Assembly: GCA_016703225.1 (NCBI GenBank)
Contig: JADJCM010000001.1
Location: 558,001-622,000, forward strand
Direction: 5' to 3'
DNA from: Lysobacterales bacterium
GTDB taxonomy: Bacteria > Pseudomonadota > Gammaproteobacteria > Xanthomonadales > Ahniellaceae
DNA: 64,000 nucleotides
In this document: positions 1 through 9,408 of the stretch, piece by piece
Position numbering within the stretch: the stretch's first letter is position 1
How the letters are laid out: each line of letters begins with the position of its first letter
Notes under the pieces: model-generated
Databases searched by the model: none
Told to the model about the DNA's origin: nothing
Seen by the model: only the letters and a program-made list of their open reading frames with translations
Translations under genes and position numbers: made by a program

Positions 1-231
1 GGTCATGCACTTCCGTGTCACCCGACAAGTACGTACCCGCAGAGTGCCGCTAGTTCACGACGTCGGAGGATGATCGCCACTCCTTCGGACAACCAGTGTG
101 ACCTGTATCGAACGAGTCTGTAATTTGATCCGTGTCAACGAGTCGCAGCCATCCATGGTGGACGAAAGCAAATGATGGATCTCGCTCAACTAGGTTGCGC
201 GCGAGTTCGGCCCAACGAAAGTAGCGGCTTG

Positions 232-262
232 CAGTTCTTCGACAGAACCTCTAGAAGAACTG
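232..262. repeat. Perfect 9-bp inverted repeat upstream of the first gene
   Basis: CAGTTCTTC at 232-240 and GAAGAACTG at 254-262 are exact reverse complements around a 13-nt spacer. The repeat lies 22 bp before the start codon at 285, in a 284-bp leader with no other gene I can support. It could be an operator or an mRNA hairpin of the downstream gene. There is no T-run, so it does not look like an intrinsic terminator. The arms are seen directly; the function is unknown. Confidence 0.5.
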
Positions 263-284
263 TCCATCTACAGTCGAGGATCGA

Positions 285-3200
285 ATGACAGCTAGTGCCG
301 CAGTTCCAGATTCACACCACGCTGGGGGCGTTCAGCACCATGCACTTGCTCTGTCGATGGCGCTCTTCATTGCGTCTGGATTCGCGGCACTGATCTATCA
401 GTCGGTCTGGTCCACATACCTGGGTCTGATCTTGGGTCACGCCGCCTACGCGCAGGCACTGGTGCTCTCGATCTTCATGGGTGGAATGGCCATCGGTTCC
501 TGGTTGACCAGCCGGACACGACGCAGCCCAGTCCAGCTATTGAAACTTTACGGACTGCTCGAAATCGGCATCGGCCTGCTCGGTCTTGCCTCCCATTCCG
601 AATACCTGACAGTAGCCAACTTCTCGCAAACCATCGCCCTGCCGGCCATGGCGTCGCCGGCGGCCGCGATCACCTGGCAATGGGTCAGCGGTGCGGCCTT
701 GGTCCTGCCTCAGTCCATCCTGCTCGGTACTACGTTTCCGATCCTTGGCGCGGCCTGCATCCGCGCCTCGACACGCTCCGACTCGTCCGTGCTCGGATCT
801 CTATATTTCGCCAACAGCATTGGCGCCGCGTTCGGCGCACTTATCGCCACCTTCCTGCTCGTGCCCCAGTTTGGCACCCCGGGTTCATTGGTCGTCGCTG
901 GGCTGCTCAATATCGGCGTAGGACTGGCAGCCATCGCCTACTCCAGAAAACTTGGCCGGCATGCTCCTGAACTCAGGCACATGCCCGCGCAAGCGGAGAA
1001 CATGGCAGCCGTTGCCGAGCCAGCCATCGCCCGGACTCGCTCAGGACTATCCCGGATGATGTTGCTTGCGGCGCTTATCACGGGGGCGACTTCATTCATC
1101 TATGAAGTCGGTTGGATACGCCTACTCAACCTGTCGATGGGATCGACCCAGCACTCGTTCGAGCTCATGCTTTCATCGTTCATTCTCGGTCTGGCACTGG
1201 GTGGACTCTCGGTCCGTTACTGGGCACGCAGAGCCAGCTTTGACGTAGTCCGTGGTGCTGCATTCGCGCAAGTCGCAATGGGTGTTGCCACGTTGCTGTG
1301 CCTGATCCTCTATGCGTACAGCTTCAGCTTGGTCGAGTGGGTCATGGCCGCAGTTGCGCGTACCGATAATGGCTACCTGATTTTCCTGACTTCCACTGCG
1401 GTCGTGTCGCTGTCGACGGTATTCCCAGCGGCGTTCTTCGCGGGAATGACCCTGCCGCTGATGACCGCAGCATTGATCCGATCCGGCGCGGGCACCGAAA
1501 AGATCGGAAAGATCTACGCCGCGAATACCCTGGGCGCAATCCTGGGCGTTTTCCTGATGGTGCATGCATTGATCCCGGCAATTGGTGTTCGCCTTAGTAT
1601 TGTGCTCGCCGCGGTGATCGACGGTTTCCTTGGCGCTTACTTGTACTACAAGTACTGCGACCGGCCCCACAAGTTCTCAGCGCTTGCCGCATTGCTCGCG
1701 ACGGTGTGCGCGTTTGGGCTACTGCAATGGGTCGGAAAGGTTGATGTCAGCGTCTTGTCGAGCGGCGTTTTCCGTTACGGAAACTCGACTTTCGACCCCC
1801 TTGACCAGCAGACCATCGCATACGTGGACGGCAAGACTGCGACGATCTCGATGACCGCGTTCACAACCGGCGTTCGCACCATCGCGACTAACGGCAAGCC
1901 GGACGCAGGCATCCAGATGATCCCCGGGGCTCCGAACTCGGGTGACGAGGTCACGATGACGATGATCGCGTCGCTGCCGCTATCAATCCGCAACCGATAC
2001 GATCGCGTCGCTGTCATCGGATTCGGATCAGGGCTGTCGACTCACACGCTGCTGGCTTCAAAGAACATAGGCACGGTGGAGACCATCGAAATCGAGTCAG
2101 CAATGGTCAAGGTTGCGGAGGGGTTCAAACCCCTCAATGAACTCGCATACACGGACCCGCGTTCCAAGATCGTCATCAATGACGCGCGTACGCACTTCGC
2201 GAGCGGACGCTACGCCTATGACCTGATCGTGTCCGAGCCATCCAACCCTTGGGTCAGCGGTGTCGCCAGTCTGTTCACGATTGAGTTCTACAAGGAAATC
2301 AAGCAACACCTGAAGCAAGACGGGGTTTTCATTCAATGGATGCATGCCTACGAAATCAACGACCGTCTGTTGTCCAAAGTGCTCGCAGCCGTGCTGGCCG
2401 AGTTTCGCTATGCAGACGTTTTCGTTACCAATTCGACAGATCTTCTGATTGTCGCCCGACAGTCCGAGCTTGACTTCGAATACAAGAACCTTGGCGAGGG
2501 GAAAGACCGATTGGCAAAGATAGTCAGCTTGCAGGGCGTGAGCCATCCAGACGCCTATCTAGCCCGCCACATTGCAACGACGGAGAGCCTGCGCGCCATC
2601 GTCCGGGTTTTCGATGCTGAACCTCACTCAGACTTCTACCCAGCATTGGCGCTGCAAGGACCTTCTGCGCGCTTCCGCAGAGACGCCGCAACTCTTATGA
2701 TCAATTTGTCCGAACCGCCGCTGCCGATCCAGCAAATGCTGCACGGGCGCCCGGAATTGACCGACACGGCCAACTTGGACAGCGGCGAAAAAGAGTCTCG
2801 CTTGTATCCGGTGCTTCGTTCGCACCACCGAGCAAGAGAGATTGTCGCCTCACTGATCAACCATAGGCTGACGCCGAAACTGATGTCCAAGTACCCGGAG
2901 GCCGTCGTTGCAACCGCCATGTTGATTGACCTCGGTGCAACCTGCCAGAAGGGCGCCAAGGCACTGGAACTCACCGACTCGATGATGACGGTGACCAGAC
3001 TGACCGTCGCTTTCGCCAACCCTGATCAAATGAAGAGAGCCTTTGATGCCGAGAACTGGCCCGGTTGCACCGAGCCAGGAGCCCAGACAGCATGGTTCGG
3101 TTTGATGCGCGCGCTGGCGTCGCGCGACGGGTTGGCCATCGAGTCAGCTGCGGAACATGCACTGAGTGATATTGAATGGTCGCGGATGGACGGCCGGGAG

Positions 3201-3368
3201 TATCTAGTCGGCGCGATAATGCTCGGTCGACTGGCTCAAGGCGACCATCTGGGCGTCGAGAAGGCCGAGAAACAGTTTCGGGTAAGCTACGGCAGATCCT
3301 CATCGATGTTCACTCTCCGCACCTACATGCTCGCGTTGTCAGATGAACGCGAAAGCAACGGTCTATAG
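285..3368 (+). CDS. Membrane-anchored spermidine-synthase-like protein (fused multi-pass domain plus aminopropyltransferase fold)
   Basis: The protein has 1027 residues. The first ~480 hold many hydrophobic segments, beginning with ALSMALFIASGFAALIYQ, a typical start of fused MFS/spermidine synthase proteins. Residues ~500-750 carry a Rossmann-like polyamine synthase domain: VAVIGFGSGLSTHTLL is the nucleotide-binding loop and DLIVSEPSNPWVSGVASLFT is the family signature. About 270 C-terminal residues have no recognised domain. The start is supported by GAGGA at 276-280, four bases before ATG. Members of this family are widespread, but few have a proven reaction, so polyamine synthesis is not assured. 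The stop codon directly abuts the stop of the convergent acyltransferase gene. The gene is visibly AT-richer than the dcw genes, which suggests acquisition by transfer. Confidence 0.8.
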   Translation: MTASAAVPDSHHAGGVQHHALALSMALFIASGFAALIYQSVWSTYLGLILGHAAYAQALVLSIFMGGMAIGSWLTSRTRRSPVQLLKLYGLLEIGIGLLGLASHSEYLTVANFSQTIALPAMASPAAAITWQWVSGAALVLPQSILLGTTFPILGAACIRASTRSDSSVLGSLYFANSIGAAFGALIATFLLVPQFGTPGSLVVAGLLNIGVGLAAIAYSRKLGRHAPELRHMPAQAENMAAVAEPAIARTRSGLSRMMLLAALITGATSFIYEVGWIRLLNLSMGSTQHSFELMLSSFILGLALGGLSVRYWARRASFDVVRGAAFAQVAMGVATLLCLILYAYSFSLVEWVMAAVARTDNGYLIFLTSTAVVSLSTVFPAAFFAGMTLPLMTAALIRSGAGTEKIGKIYAANTLGAILGVFLMVHALIPAIGVRLSIVLAAVIDGFLGAYLYYKYCDRPHKFSALAALLATVCAFGLLQWVGKVDVSVLSSGVFRYGNSTFDPLDQQTIAYVDGKTATISMTAFTTGVRTIATNGKPDAGIQMIPGAPNSGDEVTMTMIASLPLSIRNRYDRVAVIGFGSGLSTHTLLASKNIGTVETIEIESAMVKVAEGFKPLNELAYTDPRSKIVINDARTHFASGRYAYDLIVSEPSNPWVSGVASLFTIEFYKEIKQHLKQDGVFIQWMHAYEINDRLLSKVLAAVLAEFRYADVFVTNSTDLLIVARQSELDFEYKNLGEGKDRLAKIVSLQGVSHPDAYLARHIATTESLRAIVRVFDAEPHSDFYPALALQGPSARFRRDAATLMINLSEPPLPIQQMLHGRPELTDTANLDSGEKESRLYPVLRSHHRAREIVASLINHRLTPKLMSKYPEAVVATAMLIDLGATCQKGAKALELTDSMMTVTRLTVAFANPDQMKRAFDAENWPGCTEPGAQTAWFGLMRALASRDGLAIESAAEHALSDIEWSRMDGREYLVGAIMLGRLAQGDHLGVEKAEKQFRVSYGRSSSMFTLRTYMLALSDERESNGL

Positions 3369-5321
3369 TCAACGAGTCTTGGAGACGGCGAACATCTGAC
3401 GGAACATCGGCAGCAATCGCCGGTTGCCGAATTCACTCAGATGATCGTCGTCGTAATACCAGGGACGGCCGGCAGACCCGGCGAAGCAGTGACTTGAGTC
3501 ACAGAGATGCGGTACTGGATCCAGCGTTCTTCCACCGCAGTGATTCGAAACACTTTCTTGAACGGCAATCACCGTTTGGTGGCGTGCCCAATAGGCGGAC
3601 AAATCGATCGCCGGCATCCGCAAATCTCGCCGCATAAGTGAGCGGGCGATTGCTCGCGGAGCGTTGACGGCCATCTCGGGGATCGGTCGAACTTGGAAAA
3701 CCGGACGGCGGCGCGTCAACTGGCAGACTGTTTGGTAGAGCGCTTTTGAATACTCGTCCAGAAACTCGGCGTCTACTTCACCTCTTGGTCGCGAAAAATG
3801 TATCGCCGGTCCTGGTGGGCTGGGATCCCACGACTCGGTCAACCCGTAGAGATAAGCGCTACTCCGCGCAACCAGAACTACCGGCACACCGTTGGCGAAT
3901 TCGTCGACGCGGGCCAGCGCCCATTGATTGAAAGCCTCACAATGCTGTCCAGCCCGGAATACGCCTGGCGTCCACTTCGCCCCGATCAAAGTCGGACAAC
4001 TCGGATAGACATACAGTACAAGCGAGCGCTGTTGTTCCGTCAGCACTTGCGCGAGCGATGAAGCAACCGCGTCGGCATGACTGTCGCCAATCAGAATTGC
4101 ACCAACTGGTCCACTTCCATAGCGGCAGCTATCCCATGGTCCAGTTGCAGCACGTTGGCACTTCCGCAGTGGCGAAAATCGGTTTCTGGCTTCCGCCGCA
4201 GCACCCTCCGCCACCGCGGGCATGCGAGCAGGGACCCCGGCATCCGTGATTATCAGGGCGAGCGAGGCAGACACAGCTGCGAAAGCCATAGCCATGACAG
4301 CATCTCGCGCCCGGAATCCGGGGAACTTGGAGCGGAACGGTTGTTCGATCATTTGATATGAGAGATGTGCCAATAGAATAGAAGCCGGCAAACCAACTCC
4401 AAGTTGCACCGTACGCTCCGCACCCAGATCTGTGAGGACTACGACTATCGGCCAATGCCACAAGTACAGCGAATATGAGCGATCGCCTACCCACCCGAGC
4501 ACGTGCGATCCGAGCACGGTTGGGCTTCGATCCTCTGCGCACAAGACGCCTGCAGTGGAAAGGACTGGCAGAAGTGTCCACGGCCCCGGCCAGTCGACAG
4601 ACGATGGTGATAGCAAGAGCGTAAGCAGCATCCCCACAGCGCCGCTACCACCGAACACCCATCGCAGCGAAGAACGCCCATGCAAGATTGGAATGACCAA
4701 CATCGTCAAACCGCCGGCGATTAACTCCCACATGCGAGTCAGCAGCAGAAAGAAGGCCGTCGACTTCAAGTCCCCTGGCACAGCCAGCATCAGTGAGAGC
4801 GAAGCAAGGGCAAATACCACGTAAGCGGCGGCAATGAACGATCGGTGAGGGCGCCACCGCCAGCAAACGGAGAGCAACAGCGGCAAGAGAAGGTAGAACT
4901 GCCACTCCACCGATAGCGACCAAGTGTGCAGCATCCACTTCTCGGTGGCTGCGAAGTCGAAGTAACCCGACTCACCGAGGTAGACGTGGTTCGATACAAA
5001 CCACAAACTGGCTAGTGCGTGCGTTGCGAACCGCGCATAGTCGTCGGGAAGCGACACCCACCAGCCGACAAGCATCAGAATAGCGCTGAGCGTCACAAGC
5101 GCGGGAACTATTCGGCGAGCGCGGGACAAGTAAAAACTTGTGGCTGAATGCCGGCCATGTTCTAGGTCGTGGACCAGAAGCCAGGTCATCAGGTAACCGG
5201 AAACAACAAAGAAGACGTCGACCCCAGCGAACCCCGCAGAGAATCCAGGAACTCGAAAGTGATAGAAGAGCACGGCCAATACGGCGAGTGCCCTTAATCC
5301 GCGGATGTCTTTTCGAAACAT
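3369..5321 (-). CDS. O-acyltransferase of the acyltransferase-3 family with C-terminal SGNH domain (OafA/YrhL type)
   Basis: This is a 650-residue integral membrane protein predicted to transfer acyl groups, usually acetyl, to a surface glycan. The N-terminus RKDIRGLRALAVLAVLFYH is the classic acyltransferase-3 opening, with the arginines and histidine that form the active site. About ten membrane segments follow. The C-terminal third is periplasmic and SGNH-like: GDSH near residue 410 supplies the nucleophile block and DDDHLSEFG near 618 the Asp/His block. I prefer the ATG at 5321 over upstream in-frame starts up to 5438 because GGGGG lies just before it and the family begins there. The substrate could be lipopolysaccharide O-antigen, an exopolysaccharide or a pilin glycan. 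The position beside pilB makes the last attractive but unproven. Confidence 0.88.
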   Translation of the reverse strand: MFRKDIRGLRALAVLAVLFYHFRVPGFSAGFAGVDVFFVVSGYLMTWLLVHDLEHGRHSATSFYLSRARRIVPALVTLSAILMLVGWWVSLPDDYARFATHALASLWFVSNHVYLGESGYFDFAATEKWMLHTWSLSVEWQFYLLLPLLLSVCWRWRPHRSFIAAAYVVFALASLSLMLAVPGDLKSTAFFLLLTRMWELIAGGLTMLVIPILHGRSSLRWVFGGSGAVGMLLTLLLSPSSVDWPGPWTLLPVLSTAGVLCAEDRSPTVLGSHVLGWVGDRSYSLYLWHWPIVVVLTDLGAERTVQLGVGLPASILLAHLSYQMIEQPFRSKFPGFRARDAVMAMAFAAVSASLALIITDAGVPARMPAVAEGAAAEARNRFSPLRKCQRAATGPWDSCRYGSGPVGAILIGDSHADAVASSLAQVLTEQQRSLVLYVYPSCPTLIGAKWTPGVFRAGQHCEAFNQWALARVDEFANGVPVVLVARSSAYLYGLTESWDPSPPGPAIHFSRPRGEVDAEFLDEYSKALYQTVCQLTRRRPVFQVRPIPEMAVNAPRAIARSLMRRDLRMPAIDLSAYWARHQTVIAVQESVSNHCGGRTLDPVPHLCDSSHCFAGSAGRPWYYDDDHLSEFGNRRLLPMFRQMFAVSKTR

Positions 5322-5469
5322 GTCGCCCCCAAGTTTCATGAATGGGCCAAGCCAAGCCAAGATCCGCAGCCTACCGTCGTGCGACTGGGCCAGGTGATAT
5401 AGGCGGTACAACCAGATCGCATAGGCGCTCCATCCCAATCCACGAATTTGGCTCCCAAATCCTATGCGG

Positions 5470-5498
5470 GGTCAGATGTTTGCGGTATGTTTCTGACC
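5470..5498. repeat. Inverted repeat GGTCAGA/TCTGACC in the pilB leader
   Basis: GGTCAGA at 5470-5476 and TCTGACC at 5492-5498 are exact reverse complements separated by 15 nt. They end 25 bp before the GTG start of pilB and lie between divergent genes. The arms could be a regulator site, or a remnant of the GGGGTCAGA-type ends seen at some mobile repeats. I cannot decide from one copy. Confidence 0.4.
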
Positions 5499-5523
5499 GG
5501 ATACGTCACTTTGGAGCGGCTTC

Positions 5524-7254
5524 GTGAGTACGCCAGCAGGATCCTCCCTTGCCGGAATGCCTGGCATCGCGCGCCGACTCGCGGCTGAAGGCCTCGTGCC
5601 GGAGGACGCCGCGCGCAAGGCGGTCGAAGAGTCCTCCAAGCAGAAAATCCCGCTCGTCAGCTGCTTTGTCCAGAATGGCCTCGCTCCCGCTGCAGCGGTC
5701 GCCAATGCCGCTTCGATCGAGTTCGGAATTCCCTTGGTGGATGTGCGGGCGATCGATCCACGCGCCATGCCGATCAAGCTGGTTGAGGAAAAACTGATCC
5801 AGGGCCACAAGGCGCTACCGCTGTGGAAGCGCGGCAACCGCCTGTTCGTCGGTATCTCTGATCCGACCAATCTGCGCGCGCTGGACGACATCAAGTTCGC
5901 AGCCAACATGCCGGTCGAGCCAATCCTGGTACCACTGGACACGCTCGAGCGCATGATCGACTTGGCGCTTGCCGGAGCCGATTCGCTCGCAGCGGGCGAT
6001 GGCGAAGACGATGAAGGGCTGGGCGATCTCGAAGTCGAGGGCGGCGATGACGATGATGAGGGCGGCGGTGGCAGCGGCATCGACGCCGGCGGCGATGACA
6101 CGCCGGTGGTGCGCTTCGTCAACAAGGTGTTGCTGGATGCGCTGAAACGAGGCGCCTCCGACATCCATTTCGAACCGTTCGAGACCTCGGTGCGCGTGCG
6201 CCTGCGCATCGACGGCATGTTACGCGCGGTCGCGACCGCTCCGGTGAAGCTGTCGCCACGCATCTCCGCGCGTCTCAAGGTGATGTCTGGCCTAGACATC
6301 GCCGAGCGTCGCGTGCCGCAGGATGGACGCATCAAGCTCAACATTTCCAAGACCAAGTCGATCGACTTCCGCGTCTCCACCTGCCCCACGCTGTTCGGCG
6401 AAAAGGTAGTGTTGCGCGTGCTCGACGCCTCGGCCGCGAAACTGGGCATCGAGAAGCTGGGCTACGAAGAAGACCAGCGCAAGTTGTTCCTGGAGGCCAT
6501 CCAGAAACCCTACGGAATGGTGCTCGTCACTGGTCCCACCGGCTCGGGCAAGACGGTCTCGCTCTATACCGGCCTGAATATCCTGAACACCGAAGCGGTC
6601 AATATTTCAACCGCCGAGGATCCAGTCGAAATCCGCGTCTTCGGTATCAACCAGGTTCAGCAAAACGCCAAGAAGGGCATGACCTTTGCCGCAGCGCTGC
6701 GCTCCTTCCTGCGCCAGGACCCGGACATCATCATGGTCGGCGAGATCCGCGACCTGGAGACCGCCGAGATCGCGATCAAGGCGGCGCAAACCGGGCACTT
6801 CGTGCTCTCGACACTCCATACCAACGATGCGCCGCAGACCGTCGCGCGCCTGATGAACATGGGCATCGCCCCATACAACATCACTTCGGCGGTGACCCTG
6901 ATCACTGCCCAGCGCCTGGCGCGGCGCCTGCACGACTGCAAGCGGCCGCTCAAGATCCCGCGCGAGGCCCTGCTCGCCGAGGGCTTTCGCGAGGAAGACA
7001 TCGACACCATGACCATCTACGAGGCGGTCGGCTGCTCCTCGTGCAACGAGGGTTACAAGGGCCGCGTGGGCATCTACCAGGTGATGCCGATGTCTGAGGA
7101 AATCCAGACCATCATCCTCTCCGGCGGCAACGCCAACCAGATTGCCGCCGAATCCCGTCGCATCGGGATCAACGATCTGCGACAGTCAGCACTGAAGAAA
7201 TGCAAGGATGGTTTTACAAGCCTTGCCGAGATCAACCGCGTGACCAAGGACTAA
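5524..7254 (+). CDS. pilB: Type IV pilus extension ATPase PilB
   Basis: PilB powers pilin polymerisation at the inner membrane with the platform protein PilC. The 576-residue protein has an N-terminal MshEN-type domain (about 1-150) and an acidic glycine/aspartate-rich linker at about 155-195. The secretion ATPase core follows, with Walker A GPTGSGKT at 337-344 and a Walker B region DPDIIMVGE at 399-407. Near the C-terminus is a cysteine motif (HDC, then GCSSC) where PilB proteins bind zinc. The start is GTG. pilC follows after 3 nt and pilD after that, so this is an operon. Unusually, no pilin gene is present upstream. Confidence 0.96.
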   Translation: MSTPAGSSLAGMPGIARRLAAEGLVPEDAARKAVEESSKQKIPLVSCFVQNGLAPAAAVANAASIEFGIPLVDVRAIDPRAMPIKLVEEKLIQGHKALPLWKRGNRLFVGISDPTNLRALDDIKFAANMPVEPILVPLDTLERMIDLALAGADSLAAGDGEDDEGLGDLEVEGGDDDDEGGGGSGIDAGGDDTPVVRFVNKVLLDALKRGASDIHFEPFETSVRVRLRIDGMLRAVATAPVKLSPRISARLKVMSGLDIAERRVPQDGRIKLNISKTKSIDFRVSTCPTLFGEKVVLRVLDASAAKLGIEKLGYEEDQRKLFLEAIQKPYGMVLVTGPTGSGKTVSLYTGLNILNTEAVNISTAEDPVEIRVFGINQVQQNAKKGMTFAAALRSFLRQDPDIIMVGEIRDLETAEIAIKAAQTGHFVLSTLHTNDAPQTVARLMNMGIAPYNITSAVTLITAQRLARRLHDCKRPLKIPREALLAEGFREEDIDTMTIYEAVGCSSCNEGYKGRVGIYQVMPMSEEIQTIILSGGNANQIAAESRRIGINDLRQSALKKCKDGFTSLAEINRVTKD

Positions 7255-7257
7255 GCC

Positions 7258-8523
7258 ATGGCAACTGCGACTGCAACCAAGACCGCTCCCCGCAAAGGCA
7301 GCCCCGTGACGCCACGCGGCGAGCAAATGCCGGTCTTCAAATGGGAAGGCACCGACAAGCGCGGCAAGAAGATGACCGGCGAGGTGCGCGCCAAGAATGC
7401 GAATCTGGCCAAGGCCGACCTGCGCAAACAGGGCATTAACCCAAGCAAGGTGGCGGAGCGAAAGGCCGGTTTTTTTTCGAGCAAAGGCAGGATCACGCCG
7501 CAGGATATCGCCACCTTCAGCCGCCAGATCGCCACCATGATGTCCTCGGGCGTGCCGATGGTGCAGGCCTTCGATCTAATTGCGTCGGGGACCAAGAATG
7601 GCGCGCTCGCCACCATGCTCAACGACATCAAGAGCAACATCGAGGGCGGCTCGAGCCTCGCCGAAGCCATTGCGCGCCACCCGATCTACTTCGATGAGCT
7701 GTACCGGAACTTGGTGAAGGCAGGTGAGTCAGCAGGCGTGCTGGATACCGTGCTGGATACAGTCGCCAGCTATAAGGAGAATATCGAAGCGCTCAAGGGC
7801 AAGATCAAGAAGGCCCTGTTCTACCCGGCCACGGTGATCGCGGTGGCGATCATGGTCTGCGCGGTGTTGATGATCTTCGTCGTACCGCAATTCAAGACCG
7901 TGTTCTCTGGCTTCGGAGCCGATCTTCCTGCTTTCACCCTCATGGTCATCGGACTGTCGGAGTTTGTTGTAGCCTATTGGTGGGCGATTCTGCTTGGTTC
8001 TATGGCCGCCGGCTACGTAGTCCTCCAGCTTTACAGGCGCTCCGAGGCATTTCAGCATACCGCCGCCAGGATGATGCTCAAGCTGCCCGTGATCGGGGGC
8101 ATCTTGCATGCATCCGCGGTCGCACGTTTCTCCAGAACGCTGGCGCTCACGTTCAAGTCGGGCGTGCCGCTGGTGGAGGCACTGGAGACCGTTGCGGGCG
8201 CCACTGGCAATATCATCTACGCGAAGGCAGTGATGAGAATGAAGGAGGACGTCGCAGTCGGCTATTCGCTGGCGATCTCGATGCGGCAGGTCAATCTGTT
8301 CCCGACCATGGTCGAGCAAATGACTTCTATCGGTGAGGAAGCTGGCGCGCTCGACACCATGTTGTTCAAGGTGGCCGAGTTCTATGAGCGCGAGGTCAAC
8401 AACGCCGTAGACACGCTGACCAGCCTGCTCGAACCCCTCATCATCGTCATCATCGGCAGCATGGTCGGCAGCCTCGTCATCGCCATGTACTTGCCGATCT
8501 TCAAGCTCGGCGCCGTGGTCTGA
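7258..8523 (+). CDS. pilC: Type IV pilus inner-membrane platform protein PilC
   Basis: PilC anchors the pilus motor in the inner membrane. The 421-residue protein contains two GspF/T2SSF domains. The first begins around ITPQDIATFSRQIATMMSSG (residues ~80-200) and the second around ASAVARFSRTLALTFKSGVP (residues ~285-405). Three hydrophobic segments are visible, near 200-225, 235-260 and at the C-terminus. The N-terminal ~65 residues are basic and read MPVFKWEGTDKRGKKMTGEV, typical of PilC. The gene lies 3 nt after pilB and 6 nt before pilD. Confidence 0.96.
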   Translation: MATATATKTAPRKGSPVTPRGEQMPVFKWEGTDKRGKKMTGEVRAKNANLAKADLRKQGINPSKVAERKAGFFSSKGRITPQDIATFSRQIATMMSSGVPMVQAFDLIASGTKNGALATMLNDIKSNIEGGSSLAEAIARHPIYFDELYRNLVKAGESAGVLDTVLDTVASYKENIEALKGKIKKALFYPATVIAVAIMVCAVLMIFVVPQFKTVFSGFGADLPAFTLMVIGLSEFVVAYWWAILLGSMAAGYVVLQLYRRSEAFQHTAARMMLKLPVIGGILHASAVARFSRTLALTFKSGVPLVEALETVAGATGNIIYAKAVMRMKEDVAVGYSLAISMRQVNLFPTMVEQMTSIGEEAGALDTMLFKVAEFYEREVNNAVDTLTSLLEPLIIVIIGSMVGSLVIAMYLPIFKLGAVV

Positions 8524-8529
8524 CTTCGG

Positions 8530-9405
8530 ATGCCGGCGTTCGACTGGTTGTTCGCCGACACGGCGGTCCTTGCGGCCGCCGTGTTCGTTTTCGGGTTGCT
8601 GATCGGGAGCTTCCTGAATGTCGTGATCCTGCGCACGCCGCCGCGACTGGAGTTCGCGTGGCGCCGTGAGGCGCGGGAAATTCTGGAACTGCCGGAGACC
8701 GAGGAGGCCGCACCGCCGGGGCTGGTTGCGGATCGTTCGCGTTGCCCGAAGTGTGGGCACCAGTTGTCGTGGTACGAGAACGTTCCGGTGCTGAGCTACG
8801 CGGTATTGCGTGGCAAGTGCCGGTCGTGCCGGGTGCCGATCTCGATCCAGTATCCGCTGGTGGAATTGCTGACGGCGGCCGCGTCGGCAGCCGTCGTGTG
8901 GCACTTCGGCACGGGATGGGAATCGGCTGTGGCGCTGGTCCTGACCTGGATCCTGATCGCCGCTTCCGGCATCGACTTCCGCACCACCTTGCTGCCCGAC
9001 CAGTTCACCCTGCCGACCCTATGGCTGGGCCTGCTCGCGGCGGCGACGGCTTCGCTGTATGTGCCGCCGACCCAGGCGCTCTGGGGCGCTGCGCTCGGCT
9101 ACCTCAGTCTTTGGAGCGTGTACTGGCTGTTCAAGCTGGTCACCGGCAAGGAGGGCATGGGCTATGGCGATTTCAAGCTGCTCGCTGCGCTGGGTGCCTT
9201 CGTCGGCCCGCAAGGGCTGATCCCGATCGTGCTGATGTCCTCGCTGGTCGGCGCAGTGATCGGCAGTGCAATCCTGATTGCGAAGGGGCGCGACCGCCAG
9301 ACGCCGATCCCGTTCGGACCGTTCCTGGCCATCGCCGGCTGGGTCCAGTTTCTCTATGGTGACTGGATCATCGCGACCTACAAGCACAGCATGGGTTTGT
9401 ACTGA
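8530..9405 (+). CDS. pilD: Prepilin leader peptidase / N-methyltransferase PilD
   Basis: PilD cleaves and N-methylates type IV prepilins and type II secretion pseudopilins. The 291-residue membrane protein has the zinc-binding tetracysteine motif (C72, C75, C97, C100) in its cytoplasmic loop. Both catalytic aspartates of family A24 are present: D149 in GIDFRTTLLPD and D214 in GYGDFKLL. The spacing suggests translation coupled to pilC upstream and to coaE, which starts 3 nt after this stop. Confidence 0.96.
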   Translation: MPAFDWLFADTAVLAAAVFVFGLLIGSFLNVVILRTPPRLEFAWRREAREILELPETEEAAPPGLVADRSRCPKCGHQLSWYENVPVLSYAVLRGKCRSCRVPISIQYPLVELLTAAASAAVVWHFGTGWESAVALVLTWILIAASGIDFRTTLLPDQFTLPTLWLGLLAAATASLYVPPTQALWGAALGYLSLWSVYWLFKLVTGKEGMGYGDFKLLAALGAFVGPQGLIPIVLMSSLVGAVIGSAILIAKGRDRQTPIPFGPFLAIAGWVQFLYGDWIIATYKHSMGLY

Positions 9406-9408
9406 GCC

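Noticed and set aside
3369..5438. Longer start of the acyltransferase at 5438
   Set aside because: The added residues are unlike the family N-terminus. The ATG at 5321 has a G-rich binding site and begins with the expected RKDIRGLRA pattern.
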